From positions 310,001 through 374,000 of the forward strand of contig JAXHNI010000008.1 of assembly GCA_034520625.1 (NCBI GenBank): 64,000 nt of DNA. The letters are read 5' to 3'. Position numbers and translations under genes: made by a program. A model generated the notes under the pieces. The model was not told where the DNA came from, did not search any database, and was given only the letters and a program-made list of their open reading frames with translations. Shown piece after piece: positions 1 to 9,551 of this stretch (the stretch's first letter is position 1; every line of letters begins with the position of its first letter). The DNA is from JAANXG01 sp034520625 (GTDB lineage: Bacteria; Pseudomonadota; Gammaproteobacteria; Arenicellales; JAANXG01).

Positions 1-1445
1 GTCATCACCACTTCCAGCAGCGGCATCTTTTCCACCGGTGAAAAATAGTGCATGCCGATGATGTTCTCCGGCCGCTTGCTGTCCGCGGCGATCTCGCCGA
101 TGGGCAGCGCGGAGGTGTTGGTGGCGAATATCGTTTTCTCCCCGGCCCGCTTCTCGACTTCCTCGATCATCTTGCGCTTGAGCTTCATGTCCTCGAAGAC
201 CGCTTCCACCACGACATCGCAGTTGGCGAAGCCGCTATAGTCCAGCGTGCCCGTTACCCGGCTCATGGCCCGGTCGGCTTCCAGAGGCTTGATCGAGCGT
301 CGTTTCACCTGCGCGTCGAGCACGCCGCGAACGTATTTCAGTCCCCTGGCGACATTGTCGTCGTTGATGTCCTTGAGGCGCACCGAGGCGCCGGCCTTGG
401 CGGCGGACACGTACGCGATGCCGGCGCCCATCAGCCCCGCGCCGAGGACCCCGAGCTTGTTCGCCGCAACCGGCTCCACGGCTTCGTCGTCGACGCCCGT
501 GTCCTTCTTCAGCTCGTTGCTGGCAAAAAAGATCCCGATCAGCTGCCGTGCTTCCGGGGTGACCACAAGATCGCCGAATGCCGCGGCTTCGGCGGCTTCG
601 CCTCTGGGGATGCCCGACTCGAGGCCGGTTTTCACTGCCAGCAGGATCCGTTCCGGCGCCGGGTAGTTGCCGCGGGTTTTCCGGTTCGTGCGCTTGCGGG
701 CCTGGTCGATGACAATGCGACGGCCCAGGGGATTGCCCCCCAGCGCCCAGTTACGCAGTGCCGGCATCGACAGATACGATTGAATCCGGTGCCATGCCGA
801 CGGACGGCGGGGGCGCGCGGCGATCTCCCGGCCGCGTTGGATGGCGGCATCGACGACGATGTCCCGGTGCACGCAGTCGTCCACCAGACCGATGCGCCTG
901 GCGTAGCCGGCATTGACCTGGCGGCCGGTCAGCAGCAGGTCCAGGGCCTTTTCGATGCCCACCAGGCGAGGCAGCCGCTGGGTGCCGCCGCCGCCCGGCA
1001 GCAGCCCCAGCTGGACTTCCGGCAGACCCAGCCGGGTCTTGTCGTGGTTCGAGGCGATGCGGCCGTCGAACGCCAGCGCCAGTTCCAGCCCGCCCCCCAG
1101 GCAGGCGCCGTGAATCGCCGCCACCGTGACGGGCTTCAGCGCGGCAATCCGGCGCTGGATGCGCTGGGAGGCTTCCGACAACGCTTTCGCTTCCCCGGCA
1201 TCGTGAATGTCCCGCAGCATTTCCAGGTCGGCGCCGGCGACGAAGCTGTCGGGCTTGCCGGAGGCGAACACCAGCACTTTGATTTCACGGTCCGATTCGA
1301 CGGTGGCGAGGATCTCCTCGAACTCGTCGATCAGCGCCCGCTTCAAGGTGTTCACCGCTTCACCGGGGTCGTCCATCCAGATCACCGCCGCGCCGTCACT
1401 GCGGTGCTCCAGTTTGAGCATGGCGCCATCCTTCGAATCGTTCAT
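1..1445 (-). CDS. fadJ: FadJ-type fatty-acid oxidation complex alpha subunit (3' end cut by window edge)
   Basis: About 481 codons are visible; the C-terminus lies beyond base 1. The enzyme combines enoyl-CoA hydratase and L-3-hydroxyacyl-CoA dehydrogenase activities in beta-oxidation. An N-terminal crotonase domain shows FVAGADLEML near residue 68 and GACLGGGLELALA near 112. An NAD-binding dehydrogenase domain begins near residue 330 (GVLGAGLMGAGIAY). The ATG at 1443-1445 overlaps the fadI stop as ATGA, so the two genes are translationally coupled. The fadI partner favours FadJ over FadB, although the alpha subunits are similar. Confidence 0.93.
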   Translation of the reverse strand, partial: MNDSKDGAMLKLEHRSDGAAVIWMDDPGEAVNTLKRALIDEFEEILATVESDREIKVLVFASGKPDSFVAGADLEMLRDIHDAGEAKALSEASQRIQRRIAALKPVTVAAIHGACLGGGLELALAFDGRIASNHDKTRLGLPEVQLGLLPGGGGTQRLPRLVGIEKALDLLLTGRQVNAGYARRIGLVDDCVHRDIVVDAAIQRGREIAARPRRPSAWHRIQSYLSMPALRNWALGGNPLGRRIVIDQARKRTNRKTRGNYPAPERILLAVKTGLESGIPRGEAAEAAAFGDLVVTPEARQLIGIFFASNELKKDTGVDDEAVEPVAANKLGVLGAGLMGAGIAYVSAAKAGASVRLKDINDDNVARGLKYVRGVLDAQVKRRSIKPLEADRAMSRVTGTLDYSGFANCDVVVEAVFEDMKLKRKMIEEVEKRAGEKTIFATNTSALPIGEIAADSKRPENIIGMHYFSPVEKMPLLEVVM

Positions 1446-2749
1446 CGGACCGCCTCCAGGATCATGGCCGCCCCCAGGCCGCCGGCCGCGCAGGCGGTGC
1501 ACAACGCGAACTGCCCCCCGGTTCGCTCCAGCTCCTTCAGTGCCTGCATGATCTGGCGGGCGCCCGTGGCGGCGAAGGGGTGCCCCAGGGAAATGGATCC
1601 CCCGTTGGTGTTGAACCGGTCCCAGTCGATCTCGCCGATGGCCTGGTCGCGCCCCAGCCGTTCCCGGGCGAAATCCCGGGACTCGAAGGCGCGGGTATTG
1701 GACAGGATCTGGGCGGCGAAGGCTTCGTGCATGTCGATCACATCGATATCGCGCAGCGCGAGACCGGCCCGGTCGAGGGCCAGCGGCGTCGCGAACGCCG
1801 GCCCCATCAACATCTGCCAGTTCGGGTCCAGCGCGGCATAGGCGTAAGTCTTGATGTATCCCAGCGGCGTATGGCCCTCCGCGGCGGCCTTGTCCTCCCG
1901 CATCAGCACGAGCGCCCCGGCGCCGTCCGTGAGCGGCGAGCTGTTGCCGGCGGTGACCGTCCCGTAGCGGCGGTCGAAAGCGGGTCGCAGCTTGGCATAG
2001 GCTTCCAGTGCGGAATCGGCCCGCACCAGGTTGTCCCGGGAAAAGGCATCGTAGGACGGCGGCACGTAGGCATGCATGACCTGATCGTCGAAGAATCCTT
2101 CATCCCAGGCGCGGTTGGCCCTCATGTGGCTGCGGTGGGCGAACTCGTCCTGAGCTTGACGCTCGATGCCGTTCTCCTTGGCCATTTTCTCCGCCGCCTC
2201 CCCCATGGTGTAGTCCGAGGACGGCTCGCGCAGCGCCGGCGGCACCGGCACGATGTCGCCGAACCGCACACCCTTGAACGCCGCAAGGCGCGCACCGAGA
2301 CTGCGCGCCTTGCTGGCATCCACGAGGGCATTGGCGAGCCGCTTCGACACCGTGATGGGCACATCGCTGGCGCTCTCCGCGCCGCCGGCGATAGCGCAGG
2401 AGATCTGCCCCGCCATGATGGATTCTGCTACATCGGTGGTGCTCTGGTAGCTGGTGGCGCAGGCCCGGGAAACGCTGTAGGCGTCCACCGAGGACGGCAT
2501 GCCCGTGCCCATGACGATCTCCCGGGCGATATTGGGTGCCTGGGGGCTGGGTATGACCTGGCCGAACACCACCCGCTCCACCTGTTCCGTGTCGAGGCCC
2601 GTGCGCTGCAGCAGCTCCGCCACGACCATCTTGCCGAGATCCCGCGCCGGCATGGATTTGAACGCCGTGCGCTCCCGGGCGAAAGGCGTACGCAGTCCCG
2701 CCACGACGGCAACACGGTGTCGTGCCGTACTCGGTGTTTCACTGGCCAT
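1442..2749 (-). CDS. fadI: Acetyl-CoA C-acyltransferase FadI (3-ketoacyl-CoA thiolase)
   Basis: The protein has 435 residues, the usual FadI length. It carries out the thiolytic last step of beta-oxidation, releasing acetyl-CoA. The acyl-accepting cysteine lies in SRACATSYQ (about Cys97). The C-terminal thiolase motifs GHPFAATGAR and CTACAAGGLGAAM supply the catalytic His and second Cys. It is the first gene of a two-gene operon with fadJ and reads away from the acyl-CoA ligase at 3042. The ATG start gives the N-terminus MASETPSTARHRVAVVAGLRTPF, matching thiolases. Confidence 0.95.
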   Translation of the reverse strand: MASETPSTARHRVAVVAGLRTPFARERTAFKSMPARDLGKMVVAELLQRTGLDTEQVERVVFGQVIPSPQAPNIAREIVMGTGMPSSVDAYSVSRACATSYQSTTDVAESIMAGQISCAIAGGAESASDVPITVSKRLANALVDASKARSLGARLAAFKGVRFGDIVPVPPALREPSSDYTMGEAAEKMAKENGIERQAQDEFAHRSHMRANRAWDEGFFDDQVMHAYVPPSYDAFSRDNLVRADSALEAYAKLRPAFDRRYGTVTAGNSSPLTDGAGALVLMREDKAAAEGHTPLGYIKTYAYAALDPNWQMLMGPAFATPLALDRAGLALRDIDVIDMHEAFAAQILSNTRAFESRDFARERLGRDQAIGEIDWDRFNTNGGSISLGHPFAATGARQIMQALKELERTGGQFALCTACAAGGLGAAMILEAVR

Positions 2750-2829
2750 CAGGCGTCCTGGAATAGGGAGTCAATGGGCAACGCTAAGCACCCGGTCGCG
2801 GACTGTCAAGCACGCTCGTCAGAACCGCC

Positions 2830-2972
2830 CCTGTGGCTCAGCCTTCAGCCCTGACATGCGAACCCCCTGTAGGTCAGGCTTCAGGCCTGACATGCGGACC
2901 CCCTGTAGGTCAGGCTTCAGGCCTGACATGTCGACGAACCCCCCTGCGGGTCAGGCTATATGTCAGCCTCAA
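2830..2972. repeat. Family B REP cluster, four units, between divergent genes
   Basis: Three near-identical units of the form GTAGGTCAGGCTTCAGGCCTGACATG follow one another, and a fourth, degenerate unit ends at about 2972. Each unit is a self-complementary hairpin (TCAGGC/GCCTGA). They fill most of the gap between the start codons of fadI and the acyl-CoA ligase. That is unusual, because REPs normally sit downstream of genes. The same unit recurs at 15483, 16590, 29097, 37515, 45080 and 50294. Confidence 0.9.
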
Positions 2973-3041
2973 AGGCCCACCCACAAAAGGCGTTACAATC
3001 CCTTGATCGACGACTCCCGGTTTCCCGGACCACAACACCCA

Positions 3042-4556
3042 TTGAATACGCTGTACACACTCCTGGACCACGGCGCCGCCGACGCGCCGGCACTGACAGC
3101 CCCGGGCCGGCTGCCGCTGCCTTACGCCGGCCTGCGCGCCCTGTGCGAACGCACCGTGGCATCCCTCAACCGCCTGGGCGTGGGCCGGGGCGACCGGGTC
3201 GGCATCGTGCTGCCCAACGGGCCCGAGATGGCGGCCGCATTCCTGGCGGTGGCCTGCGGCGCGGTCACGGCGCCCCTGAATCCCGCCTACCGCCGGTCCG
3301 AGCTCGAGTTCTACTTGTCGGATATCCGGGCCAAATGCCTGATCATCGAGCGCGGCACGGCCAGCCCGGCCCGGGACGCCGCCGGGACCCTCGGCATTCC
3401 CCTGCTCGAGCTCGAACCCGACAGCGCCGGCCCCGCGGGCGAGTTCGTGCTCGACGGCCCCGGATGCGGCAACCCCGGGGCACGCGGCTTCGCCGGCGCC
3501 GAGGACGTGGCGTTGATACTGCATACCTCCGGCACGACCTCGCGTCCCAAGATCGTGCCCCTCAGCCACGCCAACCTGGGTGCATCGGCTCGCCATGTCG
3601 CCGCATCGCTGGCGCTCACCGTCGACGACCGCTGCCTCAACGTCATGCCGCTGTTTCATATACACGGCCTGGTCGCGGCCCTGCTGGCATCGCTGGGCGC
3701 CGGCGGCAGCACCTGCTGCACCCCGGGGTTCAACGCCCTGAAATTCTTCACCTGGTTGTCCGAGGCCCGGCCGACCTGGTACACCGCGGTGCCCACCATG
3801 CACCAGGCGGTGCTGCAGCGGGCCGGCCGATCGCGCTCGGTCATCGATGCCCATCCTTTGCGTTTCATCCGTTCCTGTTCCGCCGCCCTGCCGGTGCCGG
3901 TCCTGCACGAGCTGGAAGCGACGTTCAACGCCCCGGTAATCGAAGCCTATGCCATGACCGAGGCCGCCCACCAGATGACCAGCAACCCCCTGCCGCCGGG
4001 ACGACGCAGGCCCGGCTCCGTCGGGATCGCAGCCGGGCCCGAAGTCGCGGTCATGGACGGGTCCGGCCGGTTCCTGGCACCGGGGGAAACCGGCGAAATC
4101 GTGGTCCGAGGCGCCAACGTGACCGCCGGCTACGAGAACAACCCGAAGGCCAACGAGGAGAACTGGACGGACGGCTGGTTTCGAACCGGCGACCAGGGCG
4201 TGATGGATGAAGACGACTATATCCGGATCACGGGCCGGCTCAAGGAGATCATCAACCGGGGCGGCGAGAAAGTGTCGCCGAAGGAGATCGACGACGTGCT
4301 CATCGAGCACCCCGGCATCGTCCAGGTGGTGACCTTCGCGATCCCGCATCCCGGGCTCGGCGAGGCGATCGGTGCCGCCGTCGTTCTCGCTGCCGGCGGG
4401 GACCTGGACGAGGCCGGGCTCAGGGCGTTCGCCGGGGAGCGACTGGCGCGGTTCAAGGTGCCGGAACGGATCGTGTTCGTGACGGAGATCCCCAAAGGCC
4501 CCACCGGCAAGCTCCAGCGCATCGGCCTGGCGGAAAAGCTGGGGCTGGCATCGTGA
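3042..4556 (+). CDS. AMP-forming acyl-CoA ligase, oxalyl-CoA synthetase (AAE3/Pcs60)-like
   Basis: An ANL-superfamily adenylating enzyme of 504 residues from the TTG at 3042. The frame stays open upstream; TTG 3003 is an alternative start, but a TACAAT -10-like hexamer just before it favours 3042. The phosphate-binding loop is LHTSGTTSRPKIVPLSH. The A5 motif is EAYAMTEAAHQMTSNPLPPG, followed by the GWFRTGDQG and GRLKEIINRGGEKVSP motifs. The MTEAxHxMxSNPLP signature and the short length fit the plant/yeast AAE3/Pcs60 oxalate-CoA ligase group better than long-chain FadD. The substrate is inferred. It overlaps the next gene by GTGA. Confidence 0.85.
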   Translation: MNTLYTLLDHGAADAPALTAPGRLPLPYAGLRALCERTVASLNRLGVGRGDRVGIVLPNGPEMAAAFLAVACGAVTAPLNPAYRRSELEFYLSDIRAKCLIIERGTASPARDAAGTLGIPLLELEPDSAGPAGEFVLDGPGCGNPGARGFAGAEDVALILHTSGTTSRPKIVPLSHANLGASARHVAASLALTVDDRCLNVMPLFHIHGLVAALLASLGAGGSTCCTPGFNALKFFTWLSEARPTWYTAVPTMHQAVLQRAGRSRSVIDAHPLRFIRSCSAALPVPVLHELEATFNAPVIEAYAMTEAAHQMTSNPLPPGRRRPGSVGIAAGPEVAVMDGSGRFLAPGETGEIVVRGANVTAGYENNPKANEENWTDGWFRTGDQGVMDEDDYIRITGRLKEIINRGGEKVSPKEIDDVLIEHPGIVQVVTFAIPHPGLGEAIGAAVVLAAGGDLDEAGLRAFAGERLARFKVPERIVFVTEIPKGPTGKLQRIGLAEKLGLAS

Positions 4557-5527
4557 AAATCTGTATCTACGGCGCGGGCGCCATCGGCGGCTACCTTGGA
4601 TTCAGGCTCGCCGACGCGGGCGACGCCGAGGTCTCGTTCATCGCCCGGGGCCGCAATCTCGAGGTGATGCGGCACGCCGGCCTCACCCTGCATGAGAACG
4701 GCGGCAGCCGGACCATTCCGGTGACCGCCACCGACGACCCGTCGGCGCTGGGACCGCAGGACTACGTCATCGTGGCGGTGAAGGCGCCGACGGGGCCGGA
4801 GATCGTCGAGCCCATGCAGCCGCTTCTGGGAACCGATACCGCGGTGGTCACGGCCATGAACGGCGTGCCGTGGTGGTATTTCCATGGACTGGACGGCCCG
4901 TGGAAGGAGCGCATTTTGTACAGCGTGGATCCCGGGGGACGACAATGGCACGGCATCGGTCCCGAGCGCGCCATCGGCTGTGTGGTCTATCCCGCCGCTG
5001 AGCTGGTCGAGCCGGGCGTGGTGGCCCACCATTACGGCGATCGTTTCATTGTCGGTGAGCCCAGCGGCGAAAAGACCCGGCGCGTACTGGCCCTGAGCCG
5101 TGCAGTGGCCGACGCCGGTCTCAAAGCACCCGTGCGCGATATTCGCGATGAAATCTGGGTCAAGCTCTGGGGCAACCTGTGCTTCAACCCCATCTCCGCG
5201 CTGACCACCGCCACCCTCGAGGACATCGCGCAGGATCCCGGCACACACGATGTGGTCCGGGCCATGATGGTGGAAGGGCGGACCATTGGCGAGGCGATCG
5301 GCGTGTCGTTCAAGCTGGATATCGAAAAGCGTATCGACGGTGCAAAATCGGTGGGCGCCCACAAGACTTCCATGCTGCAGGACCTGGAACGCGGCCGGCC
5401 CATGGAGATCGACGCCCTGCTGACGGTGGTCCAGGAGATGGGCGCCCTGGTATCCGTCCCCACCCCCACCATCGACACCGTCCTCGCCCTGGTGCAGCAG
5501 CGCGGCCGGATGGCGGGGTGTTATTGA
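4553..5527 (+). CDS. Ketopantoate reductase (PanE/ApbA) family protein
   Basis: An NADP-dependent oxidoreductase of 324 residues. The Rossmann motif GAGAIGGYLG is at residues 7-16. A VAVKAPTG segment with the family Lys lies near residue 75, and the helical C-terminal domain contains the conserved Glu-Ile-Asp (PMEIDALL). The segment KLWGNLCFNPISALT is the conserved KxxxNxxxNxxxA stretch. The GTG start overlaps the stop of the acyl-CoA ligase, so the pair is coupled. It may be PanE (pantothenate synthesis), but many paralogues reduce other 2-oxo acids, and its partnership with a CoA ligase suggests a catabolic role. Confidence 0.88.
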   Translation: MKICIYGAGAIGGYLGFRLADAGDAEVSFIARGRNLEVMRHAGLTLHENGGSRTIPVTATDDPSALGPQDYVIVAVKAPTGPEIVEPMQPLLGTDTAVVTAMNGVPWWYFHGLDGPWKERILYSVDPGGRQWHGIGPERAIGCVVYPAAELVEPGVVAHHYGDRFIVGEPSGEKTRRVLALSRAVADAGLKAPVRDIRDEIWVKLWGNLCFNPISALTTATLEDIAQDPGTHDVVRAMMVEGRTIGEAIGVSFKLDIEKRIDGAKSVGAHKTSMLQDLERGRPMEIDALLTVVQEMGALVSVPTPTIDTVLALVQQRGRMAGCY

Positions 5528-5529
5528 TC

Positions 5530-6114
5530 ATGTCCTCCTTCCCCATCATCCTCGCCTCCTCCTCCCCTTTCCGTAAGGCCCTGCTCGAACGGCTGCAGAT
5601 TCCCTTCGATGTGGAGGTGCCCGGCATCGACGAATCGCCGCGGCCCGGGGAGACGCCCCAGGCGTACGTGGAGCGCCTCGCTGTGGAGAAAGCCCATGCC
5701 GTGGCCGCCCGGCATCCGCGGGCCCTGGTCATCGGTTCCGACCAGACTGCGGTGCACGGGGACGAGATCGTGGGCAAGCCCGTGGACCACGACGACGCCG
5801 TGCGGCAGTTGCAGCACGCGTCGGGCGGGACCGTCACGCTGTACACGGCGCTGGCCCTGGTGAACACGGAAACCGGGCAAATTCAGAGCGACGTCGTGCC
5901 CTTCACCGTTCACTTCCGTCGCTTTGACCGCGACACCATCGAGCGCTACCTGGACAGGGAGAAACCCTACGGCTGCGCCGGCAGCCTGCGCGCCGAGGGG
6001 CTCGGCATTGCGCTGCTCAGGAAATTCGAGGGCGACGATCCCAACGCCCTGATCGGTCTGCCGTTGATACGCCTGGTGGACATGCTGGAAAGCGAAGGCG
6101 TCCGGGTCCCGTGA
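5530..6114 (+). CDS. yceF: Maf-family nucleotide pyrophosphatase, YceF subgroup
   Basis: A protein of 194 residues from the ATG two bases after the preceding stop. Maf proteins hydrolyse non-canonical or modified nucleoside triphosphates; the YceF branch prefers m7GTP. The N-terminal LASSSPFRKALLERL, the PGIDESPRPGE segment and the SDQTAVHGDEIVGKP motif (catalytic Asp and Lys) are visible. YceF homologues often precede SppA or rpmF genes, and an SppA-like gene lies 3.4 kb away on the other strand. Its stop overlaps the GTG of the small gene that follows. Confidence 0.88.
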   Translation: MSSFPIILASSSPFRKALLERLQIPFDVEVPGIDESPRPGETPQAYVERLAVEKAHAVAARHPRALVIGSDQTAVHGDEIVGKPVDHDDAVRQLQHASGGTVTLYTALALVNTETGQIQSDVVPFTVHFRRFDRDTIERYLDREKPYGCAGSLRAEGLGIALLRKFEGDDPNALIGLPLIRLVDMLESEGVRVP

Positions 6115-6272
6115 GTGCCTCGACGTTCCTGCTCATCCTCGCCGCGGTGATCGTCGTCTTCGTCGGCTATGTCGTCAAGTCGTGGTCGGCGCTGGGAACG
6201 GCGTCAAGGATCCGGCCGCGGAAGAAAACCGGCAAGCGGGACGAGGACCGGGGATCCGGAAAGCAGGACTGA
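6111..6272 (+). CDS. Small single-span membrane protein, 53 residues
   Basis: A short frame starting at the GTG that overlaps the yceF stop (GTGA). The protein has one hydrophobic segment (STFLLILAAVIVVFVGYVV) followed by a strongly basic and polar tail rich in Lys, Arg, Asp and Gly, so an N-out, C-in topology is likely. I do not recognise a family. The exact stop-start overlap and the clean membrane segment support a real gene. It is the last gene of the plus-strand cluster and converges on the GGDEF-EAL gene. Confidence 0.6.
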   Translation: MSASTFLLILAAVIVVFVGYVVKSWSALGTASRIRPRKKTGKRDEDRGSGKQD

Positions 6273-6285
6273 TGCGCCGGCGCGG

Positions 6286-9200
6286 TCACGGGAATCCCGG
6301 GTCATTCAGCAGCGCTTTCATTTTCGCCGCCGTGACCGGCTTCCTGAACAGGAACCCCTGAACGTACCGGCAGCCGTGCTCGCGCAGGAATTCAAGCTGC
6401 GCCGGCGTCTCCACCCCTTCGGCCACCACCCGCAGCCCCAGCCCCCGGGCCATGGCGAGGGCGGCTATGGTCAGCGCCGAGTCATCGTCGGCGTCCGGGA
6501 TGTCGCGAATGAACGAGCGGTCGATTTTCAGTATCTGGATGGGCAGGCGCTTCAGGTAGCTGAGCGCCGAGTAGCCGGTGCCGAAGTCGTCGATGACAAG
6601 CTGAATACCGGCTTCGTCGAGTCTTCGCACGGTGGCATCGATGGGCCCGGTGCTGCGTAGATATACGCTTTCCGTCATTTCGAGCTGAAGCAGACCCGGC
6701 GCCAGGTCCGTCGCCTCGAGGGTCTGCAGCACCCGGTCCGCGAACCGGTTGTCGGAGAACTGCCGGGCGGATATGTTCACCGCCAACTCCAGCCGCCTGC
6801 CGGTTTCCCGGTTCCAGGCACTCACCTCCATGCACGCGTCGTGCAGCACGCGTTCGCCCACGGGCACAATCAAGCCTGTGTCCTCCAGCAGCGGGACGAA
6901 CCGTTCCGGTTCCACCCACCCGCCGCCGGGCCGTCGCCAGCGCAGCAGCGCCTCCACAGCGGGCACCGTGTTGTTCACGATATCGATCTGGGGCTGGTAA
7001 TGGATTTCGAACTCACCGTTGTCGACCGCGGCTCGCAGCTGATTTTCCATGGCAAGCCGCTCGTTGACCCGCGTGCTCATTTCCTCGGAGTAGAACGCAT
7101 AGCTGCCCCGGCCCTGCTCCTTGGCCCGGTACATGGCATTGTCCGCATTCTTGAGCAGCGACGGGCCGTCCTCCCCGTCCTGGGGAAAGACGCTGACCCC
7201 GATGGTCCCGGTGACATGCAGCGATATGCCGTCCAGGTCTATCGATGTGCGCAGCGCGCGTCGCAGGCGCTCCAGTATCCGGGTGATGTCGTTGTAGGAG
7301 TCCACGTCGTCCAGCAGCATGACGAACTCGTCGCCGCCGAATCTCGCCACCGTGTCCCCCGGCCGCAGCGCGTCGCCGAGCCGCCCGGCAACGGCCGTAA
7401 GCAGCTTGTCCCCCACCTCGTGCCCCAGGCTGTCATTGATGTTCTTGAACTGGTCGAGGTCCATGAACAGCACCGCCGCCAGGCGGTCGTGGCGACGGGT
7501 ATGGGTCAGAACCTGGGCCACCCGGTCCAGAAACAGGATCCGGTTGGGCAGCCCGGTGAGCGTGTCGTGGTGCGCAATGTACTGGAGGCGCTCCTGGGTC
7601 TGCATCTGTTCCGAGATGTCTTTTCCCGTGGCGACGAAATGGGTGATCCTGCCCGTATCGTCCAGCAGGGGCGTAATGGTCTTGTCTTCGTAGTAGAGTG
7701 ACCCGTCCTTGCGCCGGTTGATCATGACATCGCGAAAGACTTCTCCGTCCCGGATCGTGGACCACAGGTATTCGTAGTAACTCCGGTCGTGCTCCCCGGA
7801 CTTCAGCACCCGGCCCGTCCTGCCCGCCACCTCGTTGAACCCGAATCCCGTGGTTTCCTCGAACGCCCGGTTGACGTATTCGATGATTCCCTGCGGGTCG
7901 GTAATGATCACCGAATCGGCGGACTGCTCCAGCGCCCCGGACAGCTTGCGCGCCTCAGCCTCCGCGGCCTTCCAGTCGCTCACGTCCCGGAACGTGCCTT
8001 CCACCCCGGCTACCCCACCGGACGAATCCCGCACAAAGTGCGCGTTGGCCGAGATCCATACGAGGCTGCCGTCCTTGCGCCGGAGCCGTAATTCCTGGTT
8101 GCGAAGCGTCCCCGCATTCTCCTCCAGGCCGTCTAGCAGCCCGTGCCACGCGTCCGCGTCGGGATTGAAGTCGCTCACCGGCCGGCCAATCAGCTCTTCC
8201 GGGGCATAACCGGTCAATTTCGCCCCCGAGCGGGATATCCGCTCGATGACGCCGTGGGAATCGATGCGATAGTAGGTGTCGTCCAGGTAGTCCAGGATTC
8301 GATTCAGCTCCCGTTCCGATTCGCGGACCCCCTCGATGAGCTGCATCTGGATGCGATGACCGGCCCACTCCCGCAACCCCAGAAAAACCGCCAGCACCAC
8401 CAGAAACGGCGCCAGGATACCCGGGTTGAGCGTCAAGGCGTCGCGCTGCCAGTAGGCCATCCCGCCCACCACCAGCATTACACAGGTGAATAGCAGCGTA
8501 TCCCCACGCCGCATGTGGAGATTGAATCGGTACAGGCTCTCCTCGCTCTCGGCGCGAGGCGCCTCCCGGCCCTGCTGCACCACCGCGGCACTGTAGACCA
8601 TCGCGAAAGCCGCAACCCAGAACACATCCAGGTAGTGTCCCGACTGGTAGCTTCCTTCCAGGAGCGAATAGGCGTAGATGCTGCCGGTAATCGAGTGCAT
8701 CCCCAGGGCGGCAAGAAACAGCAGCAGCACCAGACGGCCCGGCTCGAACACGCGACGGAGCAGCACCTGCATCGCAAACACGAACGCGGTCAGGTGGAGC
8801 ACCGGCCAGGCCAGGGCCAGACCACGGTAAGTGATCGACAGTCCCGGCTTGTGCAGCAGTTCCGCCAGGCCCAGCCACGACCCCAGCGCCACGACCGTGG
8901 CAATGACACCGAGATCGGCCGCGTCCTTCAGCGTGAGGTCGAGGCCACGCCTGGTGGACATATAGATCAGTCCGAGCACATACAGGGGGGCCAAAGCCAT
9001 GAACCCGGCATCCGAATAGTCGGGGAACGGCGTCAGTTCCCGTTCGACCAGCTCCCGGTAGTCCCACACGAGCATGCCGGCAAACCACGCGAGGCAGCCG
9101 GCGCCGAAGTACAGCCAGGCCCGGCGCTGGTCGGCGGAAAGGGTGCGCGCCGTCCGCAGGCATTCGATCCCGGCGACGAGAGACACGAACGTCCAGGACA

Positions 9201-9384
9201 GGTCGGCCCACCAGCGGGCCATGGAGGGAGGCAGAAGCAGATAGTGGACGAGAATGAACAACGCCACGAAACCCGCCGCCGCCGCGTGCCGGAACAAGCC
9301 GTGCCACCGGGCGATCGCGCCGCCTGACGGGCTATGCATGACGCCGGCCCATGCAAGCGCGGACCGGCGGAATCCAGTCGTCAA
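6286..9384 (-). CDS. Membrane-bound PAS-PAS-GGDEF-EAL cyclic-di-GMP enzyme
   Basis: A protein of 1032 residues (1017 if the ATG at 9339 is used). About ten hydrophobic segments fill residues 30-330 and form an integral-membrane sensor. Two PAS domains follow (about 355-475 and 480-605; the second holds ITDPQGIIEYVNRAFEETTG). The GGDEF domain keeps the catalytic RFGGDEF near residue 681. The EAL domain keeps VEALLRWRR (about 811), the LEMTES segment, DDFGTGYSALSYL and AEGVET. Both catalytic sites look intact, so it could make or degrade c-di-GMP. It stands alone between convergent and tandem neighbours. Confidence 0.95.
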   Translation of the reverse strand: MTTGFRRSALAWAGVMHSPSGGAIARWHGLFRHAAAAGFVALFILVHYLLLPPSMARWWADLSWTFVSLVAGIECLRTARTLSADQRRAWLYFGAGCLAWFAGMLVWDYRELVERELTPFPDYSDAGFMALAPLYVLGLIYMSTRRGLDLTLKDAADLGVIATVVALGSWLGLAELLHKPGLSITYRGLALAWPVLHLTAFVFAMQVLLRRVFEPGRLVLLLFLAALGMHSITGSIYAYSLLEGSYQSGHYLDVFWVAAFAMVYSAAVVQQGREAPRAESEESLYRFNLHMRRGDTLLFTCVMLVVGGMAYWQRDALTLNPGILAPFLVVLAVFLGLREWAGHRIQMQLIEGVRESERELNRILDYLDDTYYRIDSHGVIERISRSGAKLTGYAPEELIGRPVSDFNPDADAWHGLLDGLEENAGTLRNQELRLRRKDGSLVWISANAHFVRDSSGGVAGVEGTFRDVSDWKAAEAEARKLSGALEQSADSVIITDPQGIIEYVNRAFEETTGFGFNEVAGRTGRVLKSGEHDRSYYEYLWSTIRDGEVFRDVMINRRKDGSLYYEDKTITPLLDDTGRITHFVATGKDISEQMQTQERLQYIAHHDTLTGLPNRILFLDRVAQVLTHTRRHDRLAAVLFMDLDQFKNINDSLGHEVGDKLLTAVAGRLGDALRPGDTVARFGGDEFVMLLDDVDSYNDITRILERLRRALRTSIDLDGISLHVTGTIGVSVFPQDGEDGPSLLKNADNAMYRAKEQGRGSYAFYSEEMSTRVNERLAMENQLRAAVDNGEFEIHYQPQIDIVNNTVPAVEALLRWRRPGGGWVEPERFVPLLEDTGLIVPVGERVLHDACMEVSAWNRETGRRLELAVNISARQFSDNRFADRVLQTLEATDLAPGLLQLEMTESVYLRSTGPIDATVRRLDEAGIQLVIDDFGTGYSALSYLKRLPIQILKIDRSFIRDIPDADDDSALTIAALAMARGLGLRVVAEGVETPAQLEFLREHGCRYVQGFLFRKPVTAAKMKALLNDPGFP

Positions 9385-9551
9385 TCACCGCGATCCCGGG
9401 CGCGCCCATGCGCGAGACACTGTGTCGAGTCCACTCATGATCCATATTCCCCAATGCGCCGGATTACGCAATGGACACCGCGACACCCCGGCGTCCCCCG
9501 GCCGCGGACCCTGCCCGCGAACCCAGGGTCAGTGTACGCCGTGACCGGATA

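Noticed and set aside
48..1841. Plus-strand open frame of 597 codons over fadJ and fadI
   Set aside because: Antisense to two clear beta-oxidation genes; it is open because of high-GC third positions and shows no domain.
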